From contig NC_049979.1 of the NCBI RefSeq assembly GCF_000003815.2, forward strand, positions 21,346,518 to 21,410,517: a stretch of 64,000 nucleotides of DNA. Direction: 5' to 3'. Origin of the DNA: Branchiostoma floridae. Its lineage: Eukaryota; Chordata; Leptocardii; Amphioxiformes; Branchiostomatidae. Of this stretch, positions 1-18,300 are shown one piece after another (positions within the stretch are counted from its first letter, which is position 1; every line of letters begins with the position of its first letter). Both the position numbers and the translations under genes were made by a program. A model generated the notes under the pieces. It saw nothing but the letters and a program-made list of their open reading frames with translations, made no database searches and was not told the DNA's origin.

Positions 1-1
1 A

Positions 2-2665
2 TTGGAAGACTTTGAAACCAGGTTTCCTTCTTTGCGAGCCTGGTGGGATGATGTAAAGGCTAGAACTCGCTCTCTCCTGATCAGAATTTCTTGTGAACTG
101 GCTAGGGAGAGACGGGAGTCCATGTTTACCTTGAATAATGAACTTGTCGATCTCACCAACAAGATGAACGACGGGGCCTCTTCGGCGGACATCTTGCGTA
201 GGTATGAATGTACTAAGTCTTCCTTGTCCGAGTTGTCCGCTGAGGAGGCTCGCGGTGCTTTTGTTCGGTCCAGAGTCAAGCAATTTGTCGAGGGGGAAAA
301 ATGTACCTCGTATTTTGTAAGCCAGGCCTCTTCCCGAAGTAGGCAGCGACGCATTTCTTCGGTCAGAGATTCTACTGGACGTGTTGTCCAAGATGACGAG
401 GAGATTTTAGACGTTTTTAAGCTATTTTATGAAGACCTTTTTAGTGCTGAGCCTATTGATAAGTGTGAGGCGAATAACCTTTGTAACAATTTAGAAGGGT
501 CTTTGGATCCTGATGAAGTCTCTTCATTAGAAGGTCCTCTTTCATTGGATGAGCTTTGGGCTGCATTGTGCAGTATGGAGAATAATAAGTCCCCTGGCAG
601 TGACGGTCTCCCGAAGGAATTTTATGTCGCTTTCTGGGACGTCATTGCCGGGGATCTCCTCTCAGTTTTTGAGGAAGTTTTTTCTTCTGGCGAGCTCTCT
701 CAGAGCCAGAGTTTTGGTGTTATTACTCTCCTTCCAAAAAAAGGGGACCCTCTGGACCCGAAGAACCGTCGCCCCATCTCTTTGTTAAATTGCGATTATG
801 AGATTCTTGCAAAGGTCCTTAACAATAGGCTTAAGATGGTTGCCGCCTCGGTCATCAGTCCTGACCAGACATGCGGTATACCAGGCCGGTCGATACAATG
901 TAACCTACTTTTGATGAGAGATATCATTACATATGTTAATATGAATAACTTTGACTGTGCGATCATTTCTCTGGATCAGGCCAAGGCCTTTGATAGAGTG
1001 AATATTGATTTTCTTCACTTGACTCTTACGAAGATGGGTTTTGGCCCGGTTTTCCGCAAATGGGTTGCTATATTGTACCACAACATTACCAGTGCTGTTC
1101 TCGTCAATGGGTCGCTATCATCTTCTTTTTCTCTCTCAAGAGGTGTTCGGCAGGGGTGCCCTATGTCACCCCTGCTGTACGCAATTTCTTTGGAGCCATT
1201 TGCCGCTACAGTAGGGGCCAACGCTGCGATTCACGGCCTCAGGTTGCCTGGTGGCCGTGAAGTTAAGATCTCGCAGTATGCGGACGATAACTCGGCTATT
1301 GTTACAACCGATGAGTCGATCCGCCGGCTCTTTGCTGTTATTGACATGTATAACAGAGGTTCCGGGTCTCTTTTAAATCTTGACAAATGTATGGGTCTCT
1401 GGCTAGGTAGTTGGAGGAAAAGACTCGATTGTCCGAAGAATTTTAAATGGACATCTGCATCCATACGTTTATTGGGAGGTACTTTTGGAAGTGTTAATAT
1501 GCCTTTAGTCAACTGGAGGGAGAGGCAAGCTAAGTTTGAAGCGGTTCTGCGAAGGTGGGACAGCTTCTCTTTATCCTTCGCTGGCAAGATTGTCGTCGTT
1601 AATAACCTTGCTTTATCTACTTTGTGGTATATTGCTCCTGTATTTTCTCCTCCCGAGTCAGTCGTCAAGGACATTACGAGAGCCGTCTTTAAGTTTTTCT
1701 GGAGTTATCGTGCAGAACTGGTCTCTAGACAGACAGTTTTGCTACCTTTGGACAAAGGTGGATGGGATCTCATTGATTTTGGAGTGAAGGCCAATTGTTT
1801 TTATTGTCGGCCGTTTACCAATATTCTTGACCGGCCGGATCTTCCATGGGTCCAGTTGGCAAAATATTGGCTGGGTTTTTTTGCCCGTCGTTTTGAACCA
1901 TCATCGTGGTCTAACAGTTCCCCCCACTCTCCTGAGGCTCCACCTCACTATTCTTTGATGCGGAAGCTCACCTTGGAGTTTGTTAATGCTTCTGCTTCGA
2001 AGACTTGGGACAGGATATGCACCGTGCAGTCTTTGTACAAAGCTGCCATTTTAGCTCGTTCTCATACCCCTTCCGCTTGTTTTTTAGAGCGGGGTGTTGA
2101 TTGGTCACTTGTTTTTTCAACGGTGCATAACACTCTCCTTGAGAATAACCTAAAGGAGCTTTCCTGGAAGGTCGCACATGGGGCTCTCAAAACCAACTAC
2201 TTGACTTGTTCGATTTGGCACAGAACTCCTTCCCCTCTTTGTCCGAGGAGAAACTGTAGAGCTACGGAGACCGTTACCCATGCCATCTGGTCTTGTGGCG
2301 AGGTGCTCCTGACCTGGACTTGGGTCGAAGGGTTCATTAGGCGATGGGTGGTCTCTAGTTTTCGTGTTTCTCGCGCGGTCGCTCTCTATGGTGTTATGTC
2401 GTCTACCCTGAAGAAGTGTAAGAGAGATGTCTGCACCTACATTTTGGCCGTCGCTCGGTCTAAGATTTGGTGGTCCAGGTGTCAGGCTCTCTTTGACAAT
2501 AATTTCGTATCTCACATTGAGCTGGTGTCTCTAATCAAGGAGGCTCTTAGGTTTAAACTCAAGATGGAGTTTGTTCGACTTGGTTCTGAAAGTTTCTTGG
2601 CTGAGTGGTGCCAATCTGTTAAATGGGCAAGTGTGCGGACGGGAGTTTTGGTTCTACGTTTTTAG
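2..2665 (+). CDS. LINE ORF2 reverse transcriptase, Tx1/L1-like, 5' truncated by window
   Basis: An 887-codon frame is open at the left edge and ends in TAG. It is the reverse transcriptase and C-terminal part of a non-LTR retrotransposon ORF2. Visible motifs are SPGSDGLPKEFY (about residue 195), LLPKKGDPLDPKNRRPISLL (about 242), the catalytic motif A LDQAKAFDRV (about 325), the B-type block GVRQGCPMSPLLY (about 380) and motif C YADD (about 425). A Cys/His-rich segment near residue 750 (CPRRNC, then HAIWSC) is the usual C-terminal zinc-knuckle-like region. Motif wording fits the Tx1 branch of the L1 group (family knowledge). The endonuclease domain would lie left of the window. The absence of stops or frameshifts over 2.6 kb implies a recent insertion, probably inside an upstream SMARCD intron in the same orientation. 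Confidence 0.9.
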   Translation: MEDFETRFPSLRAWWDDVKARTRSLLIRISCELARERRESMFTLNNELVDLTNKMNDGASSADILRRYECTKSSLSELSAEEARGAFVRSRVKQFVEGEKCTSYFVSQASSRSRQRRISSVRDSTGRVVQDDEEILDVFKLFYEDLFSAEPIDKCEANNLCNNLEGSLDPDEVSSLEGPLSLDELWAALCSMENNKSPGSDGLPKEFYVAFWDVIAGDLLSVFEEVFSSGELSQSQSFGVITLLPKKGDPLDPKNRRPISLLNCDYEILAKVLNNRLKMVAASVISPDQTCGIPGRSIQCNLLLMRDIITYVNMNNFDCAIISLDQAKAFDRVNIDFLHLTLTKMGFGPVFRKWVAILYHNITSAVLVNGSLSSSFSLSRGVRQGCPMSPLLYAISLEPFAATVGANAAIHGLRLPGGREVKISQYADDNSAIVTTDESIRRLFAVIDMYNRGSGSLLNLDKCMGLWLGSWRKRLDCPKNFKWTSASIRLLGGTFGSVNMPLVNWRERQAKFEAVLRRWDSFSLSFAGKIVVVNNLALSTLWYIAPVFSPPESVVKDITRAVFKFFWSYRAELVSRQTVLLPLDKGGWDLIDFGVKANCFYCRPFTNILDRPDLPWVQLAKYWLGFFARRFEPSSWSNSSPHSPEAPPHYSLMRKLTLEFVNASASKTWDRICTVQSLYKAAILARSHTPSACFLERGVDWSLVFSTVHNTLLENNLKELSWKVAHGALKTNYLTCSIWHRTPSPLCPRRNCRATETVTHAIWSCGEVLLTWTWVEGFIRRWVVSSFRVSRAVALYGVMSSTLKKCKRDVCTYILAVARSKIWWSRCQALFDNNFVSHIELVSLIKEALRFKLKMEFVRLGSESFLAEWCQSVKWASVRTGVLVLRF

Positions 2666-3599
2666 AGTCCTTGTCGTAGTAGTCTTTGTTTGGTGCTACA
2701 GTCTGTCTTTGCTATTGGTGGATTGTCTGTTAGATGTTCAGTATGTGTGGTCAGTCCTTCACTATGGTGTTCTCCTTCTACTCTCTAGTCCTCTTTATAA
2801 TTTCCAGTTTGCTTTGATGTGTCGTTTCTTGGCAGAAGGGTGGGCGGGTGCAAGTCTGCCTCGGGTGGAATGGCACATTCTTTTTCTTTGTTTCCATTCA
2901 TGAGTTGTTTCTTCTTATATTATGATGGTTTTCAGTTTGGTCTCTGTCTGTATTACTAAAACTGTTTGTATACCAAAAATAACAAAGGGCCTTTGGAAGG
3001 GGCTTTGGAAGGGCTGGGTTAACATTGCTTGAACCATTGATCCATCCAACCATCCAACCATGTAAATAGTGGGCATAAGGCATTGCCGCTGGCGCGGCAA
3101 TGCAAAAAAAGTCCCCACAACTGGCACAAGGAGGACAGCATTAGTTCCATCACATAATGATTCAGATTATGATTCATTACATTTCCCTGCACTCACTTGT
3201 TACCAACACAGGGCATACACAACCCCATGTTTATTTTGTTTTCTAAGTTTTCCCTTCACAAAGAAAGAACCTAGCCTGGGTAACCTGAAGTGATCTTGAA
3301 CCAGTTTAGCTCATTGGATAGCTACTCTTCCACTTGTTGTGACAGAGAAAACAGAGGACATGTACAGTATTTACAGATTCATTATGTGTAGGAAATTACC
3401 CCGTGTCTTTCTGACAAGCACAATGAACAGTGAACCACGGCTTAAAGTCCTGTCTGCAACCCTTTCCAGTAGCGTCCATGTTGGGTGATAAACACATTCC
3501 AGATTCAAACTCTGACTTCTTGGTGCTACTAACTATGAAAACATCACCTGCTTCGGCTAGCCATTAGAAGAGACACTAACTTTACTGTATTTAAGTCGC
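2666..3599. other. LINE 3' region and unassigned intron sequence
   Basis: The first 300 bases or so after the ORF2 stop are T-rich and probably the element's 3' untranslated region, but I see no poly(A) tail that fixes its end. The rest is unassigned. I could not find the Gly/Pro-rich N-terminal SMARCD exons here. Confidence 0.4.
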
Positions 3600-3610
3600 T
3601 GGGATGTAAT

Positions 3611-3768
3611 TTCACGGTAGCGGAAAAAAGAACTTTTCGCGGTGGTTTTAAGTTTGTGGTAGCACCATGCACTGTAGTCTCTTACTGCCGTGGAAAAATG
3701 TTCGCCAGGGTTTTAAGTTTGCGGTGAAGCGGCAACTGCGAAAACCGCAACCATTAAACCACCGTGAA
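3611..3768. mobile_element. Probable MITE with inverted ends
   Basis: TTCACGGTAG at the left and ACCGTGAA at the right form an inverted pair. Between them are repeated and inverted blocks built on GCGGTGGTTTTAAGTTTG. The palindromic layout suggests a short non-autonomous DNA transposon. I could not define a target-site duplication. Confidence 0.4.
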
Positions 3769-3799
3769 AGTTTCTGCATTTACTGCTTTAATTGTCACC

Positions 3800-3991
3800 G
3801 AATTGTATATTCATGTCTACTGACTTTTGATGTCTAATGTTTATTGTTTGATTTGGTTTCGTATTGTTTTCTATTATCATTTCAGGTTTGGGAGGACAAC
3901 TTGTAAAGGTGTTGATACACCTGTTTTGTCCTCCCTTCCACTTGTTTTTGCATGTGGTAAATTCAAATAAAGAAATAAAGAAAGAAATACT
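3800..3991 (+). mobile_element. 3' end of a CR1/L2-like LINE with hairpin and AATAAAG tail
   Basis: A two-step hairpin (outer stem GGGAGGACAA with TTGTCCTCCC, inner stem AGGTGT with ACACCT) spans 3890-3935. It is followed by CATGTGGTAAATTCAAATAAAG and a run of AATAAAG-type repeats. The same arrangement lies on the minus strand at the 3' end of the LINE at 41733-42963, so both come from one family. Confidence 0.65.
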
Positions 3992-4578
3992 GTAACCCAG
4001 ACCTGTGAGAGGAGACATAGCGACGTCCCAAACATTTTCCCTGTCCTGGTCATTCACAAAAGGTCATGCACTTTAACCCTAAATTGGCGACCTGTGTTTT
4101 AGGCCCCGTACCATTGCATATAGGTGTCCGTGTCCAACCTGACCTGCTGCCTGCTTGCTTCTCACCAGTCTGCATTTCATGCTTTACTGCAGTTAGTCGT
4201 CCTTTGTTGTGTAAAATGATGCCTGTTGTCTTCACACACCAGGTAAGATAAAATAACATTGTTATTGACGCAGATCCAGAAAAAAATTGACGGTAATGTT
4301 GTGATGTAATTTAAGATTCTTCTTGATATGTTTTACAGAGTTTAGCCCTTGAATGTAGTTTGTAATAACAAAAACGTGAATGTTTCAAACTATAATTATA
4401 GTGTATTCGAGATTTAGTATTTCTTACTCATGAAGAAGTGTTCTGGACTTCTGTAATTTTATGTTTGGTGTTGTGTTTTGGAGTTGTTGATGAGTGCCCA
4501 ATGATGATTGTGGAGTAAGACTACAATAAGATCTGTACAGTTTGTTCCATAGTTGAGTTTATGATTTCTGCTCCACAG

Positions 4579-12463
<7,885 letters not shown>

Positions 12464-12955
12464 AATATATCTGCAACGTAACTTAGTATATGGTAGCCAT
12501 CACACCTGTATAATATCAAACCCTGAAACATACCACCACTGTGTAAGGCAGAAGTCTGCAGCATGCTGTAACCTAGAATACAGCAGCTGCTATGTTTTTA
12601 TCATGTTAAACCCTGAAATATGCCACCAGACAGAAGTCTGCCATAGAATCAAAACATTGTAACAGCTGATTTTTTAAGAATTAGCTCAGAAGAATCTTGT
12701 TGCTAGTGACTACAAAAACAATGGCCATTCTGGCGTTAGAAAGGCAAAATTAACATGCCTGATAATATGAAGAAGATTAAGATTAGATGGAATCACACCA
12801 GTATGAGTCTGCTAAATGACTTGGAAAATTGAAGGAGGGCAAAACCCTGATGTCTCGTCAACAAGACCCCTCCCACACACCCACACTCACACACGTGAAA
12901 GTTGTCCACAGCAGTACTAGAACTTAAGAAAGTCTTGTCTCAAAACGTCATCTGC

Positions 12956-12961
12956 AATAAA
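12956..12961 (+). terminator. Candidate SMARCD poly(A) signal
   Basis: AATAAA lies about 490 bases after the SMARCD stop. The sequence between is unique-looking and holds no other gene, which fits a 3' untranslated region. There is no direct evidence of cleavage here. Confidence 0.3.
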
Positions 12962-12979
12962 ACTTGTCTTCACATGATA

Positions 12980-13735
12980 TATATAACTTTATTGCACAAC
13001 AATTGTACGAGGTACAAAGTATGGCATCTACATAACTACAGTGCTATAACTTAACTTAGGGCTTATCTAACTAATACAGGAGTTGTAGTATGGGATAAGT
13101 TTCTTACAATCATTGGAGGCTTTTACAATCATTTGGGGAATTTCTAATGTCAAATCCTTCTTTGATATATTTTCCTATATCTGCCATGCAGGGATTGTCA
13201 CATGTCATTATGTATCTGAATTTGCACTTCAGGTCCATTTGGATAAATCCTTGTGTACAAAATGACAGCCTTCTGTATAGAGAATTGCGTATATCGGAAT
13301 ATTTGGGACATACAACCATAAAGTGATATTCGTCTTCGATTAGCTCTGGACAGAATGGACAAACCCTCTGGTCAATAGGGATTTTTTTGGAATCTTCCGG
13401 TTTCTATATTTAATTTGTGACAGCCAATTCTGAGTTGTGTGATTGCCCTAAGAACGTCAAGGCTCTTTATGGTTGAAATGTAATTTTCTTGCTTGTAATG
13501 CTTGCATGTGACATCACCATGGAGGATGATTGTGTCTATTGTAGAAATGTTGCCACACTTAGTCCACTGTTTATATGAATATTATTAAAGACCATCCATG
13601 TTACGCCAGTGTCTATAAATGGCTGTATAACTGATGAGTGTTGTACTGATTCTGCTTGGGAGAAAGAAGAATGCGAGAATGTTTGTTGAAAAATTCCATG
13701 GAGATTCAAAGAACTCCTTCTATTGGATAACAATG
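12980..13735 (-). pseudogene. LINE ORF2 C-terminus and 3' end, decayed
   Basis: On the minus strand 13400-13110 encodes the end of a LINE ORF2: VCPFCPELIEDEYHFMVVC, then PKYSDIRNSLYRR, the usual Cys-Cys-His-Cys knuckle and downstream helix. Upstream, QLRIGCHKLNIETGRF continues the family, but a one-base change in an A7 run near 13390 breaks the frame, and the part toward 13735 has stops. The 3' end (tttattgcacaac as read on plus) matches those at 11.09 kb and 19.66 kb. Confidence 0.75.
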
Positions 13736-14097
13736 GGGATTTTCCAAATACGGGAAAACATATTTTCAGGCATACAACCGTGAATATTTTGTGTCACATA
13801 CTTTCCGAGTGTCTTCAACTTCACCAAAATATTTTTTTCAATCTAACTCGTTGTTTGGAGCCCATGATAATTTCCGTTATTAAATCTGTCATTTTTAAGC
13901 TTACGAAGATTGATTTTCATCAAATTCATGTGAGAAAGTGCAAACGGGAGGACCTTTTCTTATCTGTTGCACCAAAGACATGTCGGACGGGGGGAAGGGT
14001 CCTAGATAGACATCCCTGTAATGTTAGTCACACACTATAATCATGATGAAATTTTGTATCAACGATTCATGTTGAATAAAAATGAATCCTCTGTATG

Positions 14098-14654
14098 TTA
14101 AAGGCGCCCATAGCAGTTTTTAGTGCATTAAAATAAAAAATATTCTGGATGATACAATCGGTACGATATTGACATATACTTCAACAAACTAGCACATTTT
14201 TATCATTATTTCGTACTTTCAGCGTTTAAAAGGACGCACAAACATGCCGCAAACGGACCCCTTTGATTTATTATATCCTACAATAAATCAGCACAGGATC
14301 GAGCCACTAACGGTTTCCCGTCGGAAATTTTCGGAGATTTTCGAACGCATGAGGTCATTGAGCGAATTGAATCTGATTCGCCCGTTCGCAAATCGAAACC
14401 TTATTCGAACAAGTGACGACATCTCCGGAAGCGTTCGGGACGCATTGGTCATGTTCGCGTGCGTTCCACAAATTTGAAATAATGGCACGTGCAGCGCTCA
14501 GATTTTCAATGCATTCTCACCACCCAGCGACGTCTCATCTTTGCTCAATAAAGGTCGATATGCAATGATAAAGTGTTATGTAAGCTTACTGTGTGTAAAA
14601 ATGACTTGAAAATTAAATTTGAAAAGACTAAAAAACTGCTCTGGGCGCCTTTAA
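14098..14654. mobile_element. MITE with TTAA target-site duplication
   Basis: TTAA (14098-14101) then AGGCGCCCATAGCAGTTTTT at the left; AAAAACTGCTCTGGGCGCCT then TTAA (14651-14654) at the right. The inverted ends match over about 20 bases with one difference. A TTAA duplication is typical of piggyBac-type transposition (family knowledge). No transposase is encoded in the 549-bp interior. Confidence 0.8.
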
Positions 14655-15042
14655 TGATTCACTTATTGTGCTGCAAACCAACCAAATGCAAAACATATTG
14701 CCTGATACTGCTTCAAATTTTTACATATGATATTGTTTTATCATATTTATATCCCATGGCAGAATTTTAAGCATAATTGATGATATGCCACAAATTGTGC
14801 ATTTCTATCCAACACACAGGGGAGTTGGTAAATTTGATACTGGACACGAAATTGCAGAGATAGAGACAGAAGCCATCAGCATATGTTCCCAAGGTAATGC
14901 TTTAGTCTAGTTATAGGGGCCTTCATTTGATAAAAACCGAATGATAGAATTACCTACAGTGAAAAGATTATTAGACTGGCTTTTCGGGCTTACCGTAATT
15001 TGATCAAGGTCCCAACGGGTAACTGTAGACAAATGAACGAGC

Positions 15043-15290
15043 ATTCTGTTTGGCTGAGAGCCAGACATTACAAATTTGTTAGAAAGTTATATTGGGCAGA
15101 CTATGCGGGGATAAATTCAATTAAAACTGGATAATTAGATCACGTTTAGTATCGGTGTTACATACAGATAGTCCTCTTGGGGCTACCGTACATTACCATT
15201 CTGTGCGCTGATTGGCTGAGAGCCGGCCGTACCTCCGTTCTGTGCGCTGATTGGCTGCGAGCCGGCCACACCAAATTTGTTAGAAAGTGA
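15043..15290 (+). promoter_or_regulatory. Myosin promoter with tandem CCAAT-box repeats
   Basis: A 29-bp unit (TTCTGTGCGCTGATTGGCTG, then AGCCGGCC) occurs at 15199 and 15239, each with an inverted CCAAT box (ATTGG). A diverged copy lies at 15043. The flanking tract caaatttgttagaaagt follows both the first and the last copy. The array ends about 40 bp before the myosin start codon, so it is probably core promoter with NF-Y-type sites. Confidence 0.55.
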
Positions 15291-15307
15291 CGTTCAATCG
15301 AACAAAA

Positions 15308-18300
15308 ATGGCGGAAGGTCTGGACGGTCGCGAGTTCGGCAAGTCGGATTTCGTCCTTCTGGACGAAGTCACGATAGATTCCTTCATGCAGAACCTGAAA
15401 CTCAGGTGAGAATACCTTAAGACACACCTGTAGGTCACTTTCTTCAGGTGATAAAGCACGGAAAGTGTCTTGTTGGCTCCGTTTCGGGTCAGCGGTCGCT
15501 AATTATTTTACGTCGTCTGCAGGGTCGGAGAGTAAAAAAAATGACATAGTTGTTTCTGTAAGTCACTTTCCTCTTGAACATGTGGTATGTTAAACAGTTG
15601 AGTCTACAGTCTAACTATTCTAACTATGTCAAGTTGGTATTTGTGTCGTTTGGAAGAGTTGTGCACTTGTTTATATCCGTTGTGAACAGTTAAGTGTTAG
15701 TTCCGGAGTAGTGGTATAGGACAACACCCAAGTTGAACCTGCTCACAAATGGAGATTTATCGAGAAATAACGGCTTTATCAAGTCGTTAGTAGTTAGACC
15801 ACTATTGTTACTCAGTAGGCGTGACACACCAGCCCCAAACATTTATCTGTTTTAAAATGTCTAGAATATAAAAGAGGCCCGACTTGGACAAGTTTGCTCA
15901 AAGAATTCTGGATCGAATTGTTTTACACAAGTCGATTTTGGGTCGATCATAAAGAACGTGATACAGTACAGATGTTAATAGATCTGTAATTTTGTGAGAC
16001 GATGTTCCAGTGGATTTCAGAGTTAAAATGTATTTCAGCAGGAAGCTAAAATGTTGTGTAAAAGAGTGTGACTGTGAGTAACGGTACCAGCCATTCATTC
16101 ATGGTTTACATGATGTAGTAGGTATGTAGTGTGTAATAAAACCTATCAACACTTGTGATGGGGGAGGGGGGCACTTCCTGGTATGTGTGTGTGTGTGGGG
16201 GGGGGGGGGGGTAACTAACACAGTAACCAGGGTTGAACAAGTTTTCTAAAATCCACTTGTCCTATCGGGCAAGCACATAAAAAATGTACTTGCCCGAACC
16301 AATTTTTCACTTGCCCAAAATTCAAATGTCACTGTTACTAGTATATGCATTTTCACTTCCAGCAATGGAATTCTTTGTAGACAATTGCTTGATGTCGTGA
16401 CTGTAAAAAGTAACAAGTATATCAAAATTGCACTAAAATCAATGGAAAAATCTTACTCGCCCGATCGGACAAGTGGGGTAGGACATGCACTTGCCCGAAC
16501 AGCACTTTCACTTGCCCTGGACAATAGGCAATTGTTTATCCCTAGTAATAACGGAAGAAAAGTTTTTTAAAAATCATGTTTTGGTCCTTAATCAAACTGA
16601 TAAAATCTACATCCATATGATATATAATTATAATGTCTAGGGTCTGTGTAAATGTTGATTAATTTACATATTTTCATATACATGTACTAGTACCTGATTG
16701 ACAGGTGTCACTTATTAGAAATTAATTTTAAGAACAATAGGTGATTTTTCCAAAAGTCACAGGTCCTTTTGCGGTTGTATTTCTTATTTCCAATAACTCC
16801 TGATAAAAACAACTTTTTCGTAATCAAATGTTGTGCAGAATGACGATTTTTAAGAATGTTGCAGTCAGTTTCAGTCTTTATGAGGACCTTTAATGGTTTT
16901 AACTTCAGAGAGAATTTTTTCATGTAACTAGTGAACATGAGGGACACTCTACAAACATCCACCTGTCCCAGTCATGGTAGACATCAGGGTTGTAGCCAGC
17001 ACCTGTCCTTCAGTCCTTTGAAGGAATTTTATAGCTGGGGACTGAAAAAAGTTTTCCCCATTCCGTCCCCTGGGACAGACAAAAATTGATATGTAAAGAT
17101 ATAAAAAAAACTGAAACCCATGTGTTCTTCTTCACCAAAACAGAAGCCATTGAACAGCTTAGTCTACAAGCACAATTTGCACCTCAAAATGCAGGAAATA
17201 GTGTTTGAGAGGGTCTTGATTTAAACATTTTCTGGGACCCCGACCCCCTAGAAATGACGCGCAACGTCACGCCATACCTTCGGTGCTCGATAGGATTCCC
17301 ATTCAAAATCGAGGGGACTGAAAATAATTTCAGGCTGGCTACAAGCCTGGTAGACATTATAAACTTACAGGAAACTGACCTTTGTGCTAAATTATGTTAC
17401 TAAACACACAAACAGACTTGCATTTGTTTCAAGTGACAAGGTTCAAAATCGTTTCCCATCCATGGTTACACCACAGGTGCAGGTGCAGGTTATCCTGCTG
17501 TACCCTGGTCGCCACTTTGGCACGATCTACTCACAGTTTTTCCGATATCGGCGAGCCTACAACCTCTCGACGACAGCTTTTTTTCATCATCTAGATGGAA
17601 CTACTATATCGCCATTACGATATCAGGAAAATTTCTCCCGAAAGGTCTGGACCATTCGTACCAGGGTTGTAGCCAGCCTGAAATCATTTTCAGTCCCTTT
17701 GATTTTGAATGGGAATCCTATCGAGCACTGAAGACATGGCGTGACGTTGCGCGCAATTTCTATGGGGTCTGGGTCCCAGAAAATTTTTAAATCAAGACCC
17801 TCTGAAACACTATTTCCTGCATTTTGAAGTGCAAATTTTGCATGTAGACTAAGCTGTTTAATGGCATCTGTTTTGGTGAAGAAGAACATATGGGTTTCAG
17901 TTTTTTTATATCTTTACATATCAATTTTTGTCTGTCCCAGGGGACGGAATGGGGAAAACTTTTTTCAGTCCCCAGCTGCAAAATTCCTTCAAAGGACTGA
18001 AGGACGGGTGCTGGCTACAACCCTGATTCGTACGATACCTTACTGATAGCTTAGCAAGGGTCCCCGACAGCGTTGCGCGCAGATAGATTGCTTCCCGACT
18101 TCGGGAAGGCTCATTAGCATATGACGCCATTTGGAAAATCGCGCTATATGTTTGTGACTGCAAGCGCCATGGGTGTCCGGCCCCCTACGCTCTAGATCCC
18201 TCCCGACATCTCCACAGATATCGGTAAAAACTGTGTGTAGATTGGGCCTTTGTCTCCTACGAAGGCCTTCTCCATGGGTGGAAGTAACTTTATGACTTTT

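Noticed and set aside
17384-17731. 115-codon frame between two MITE copies
   Set aside because: It runs into MITE copy 2 and has no homology; probably chance.
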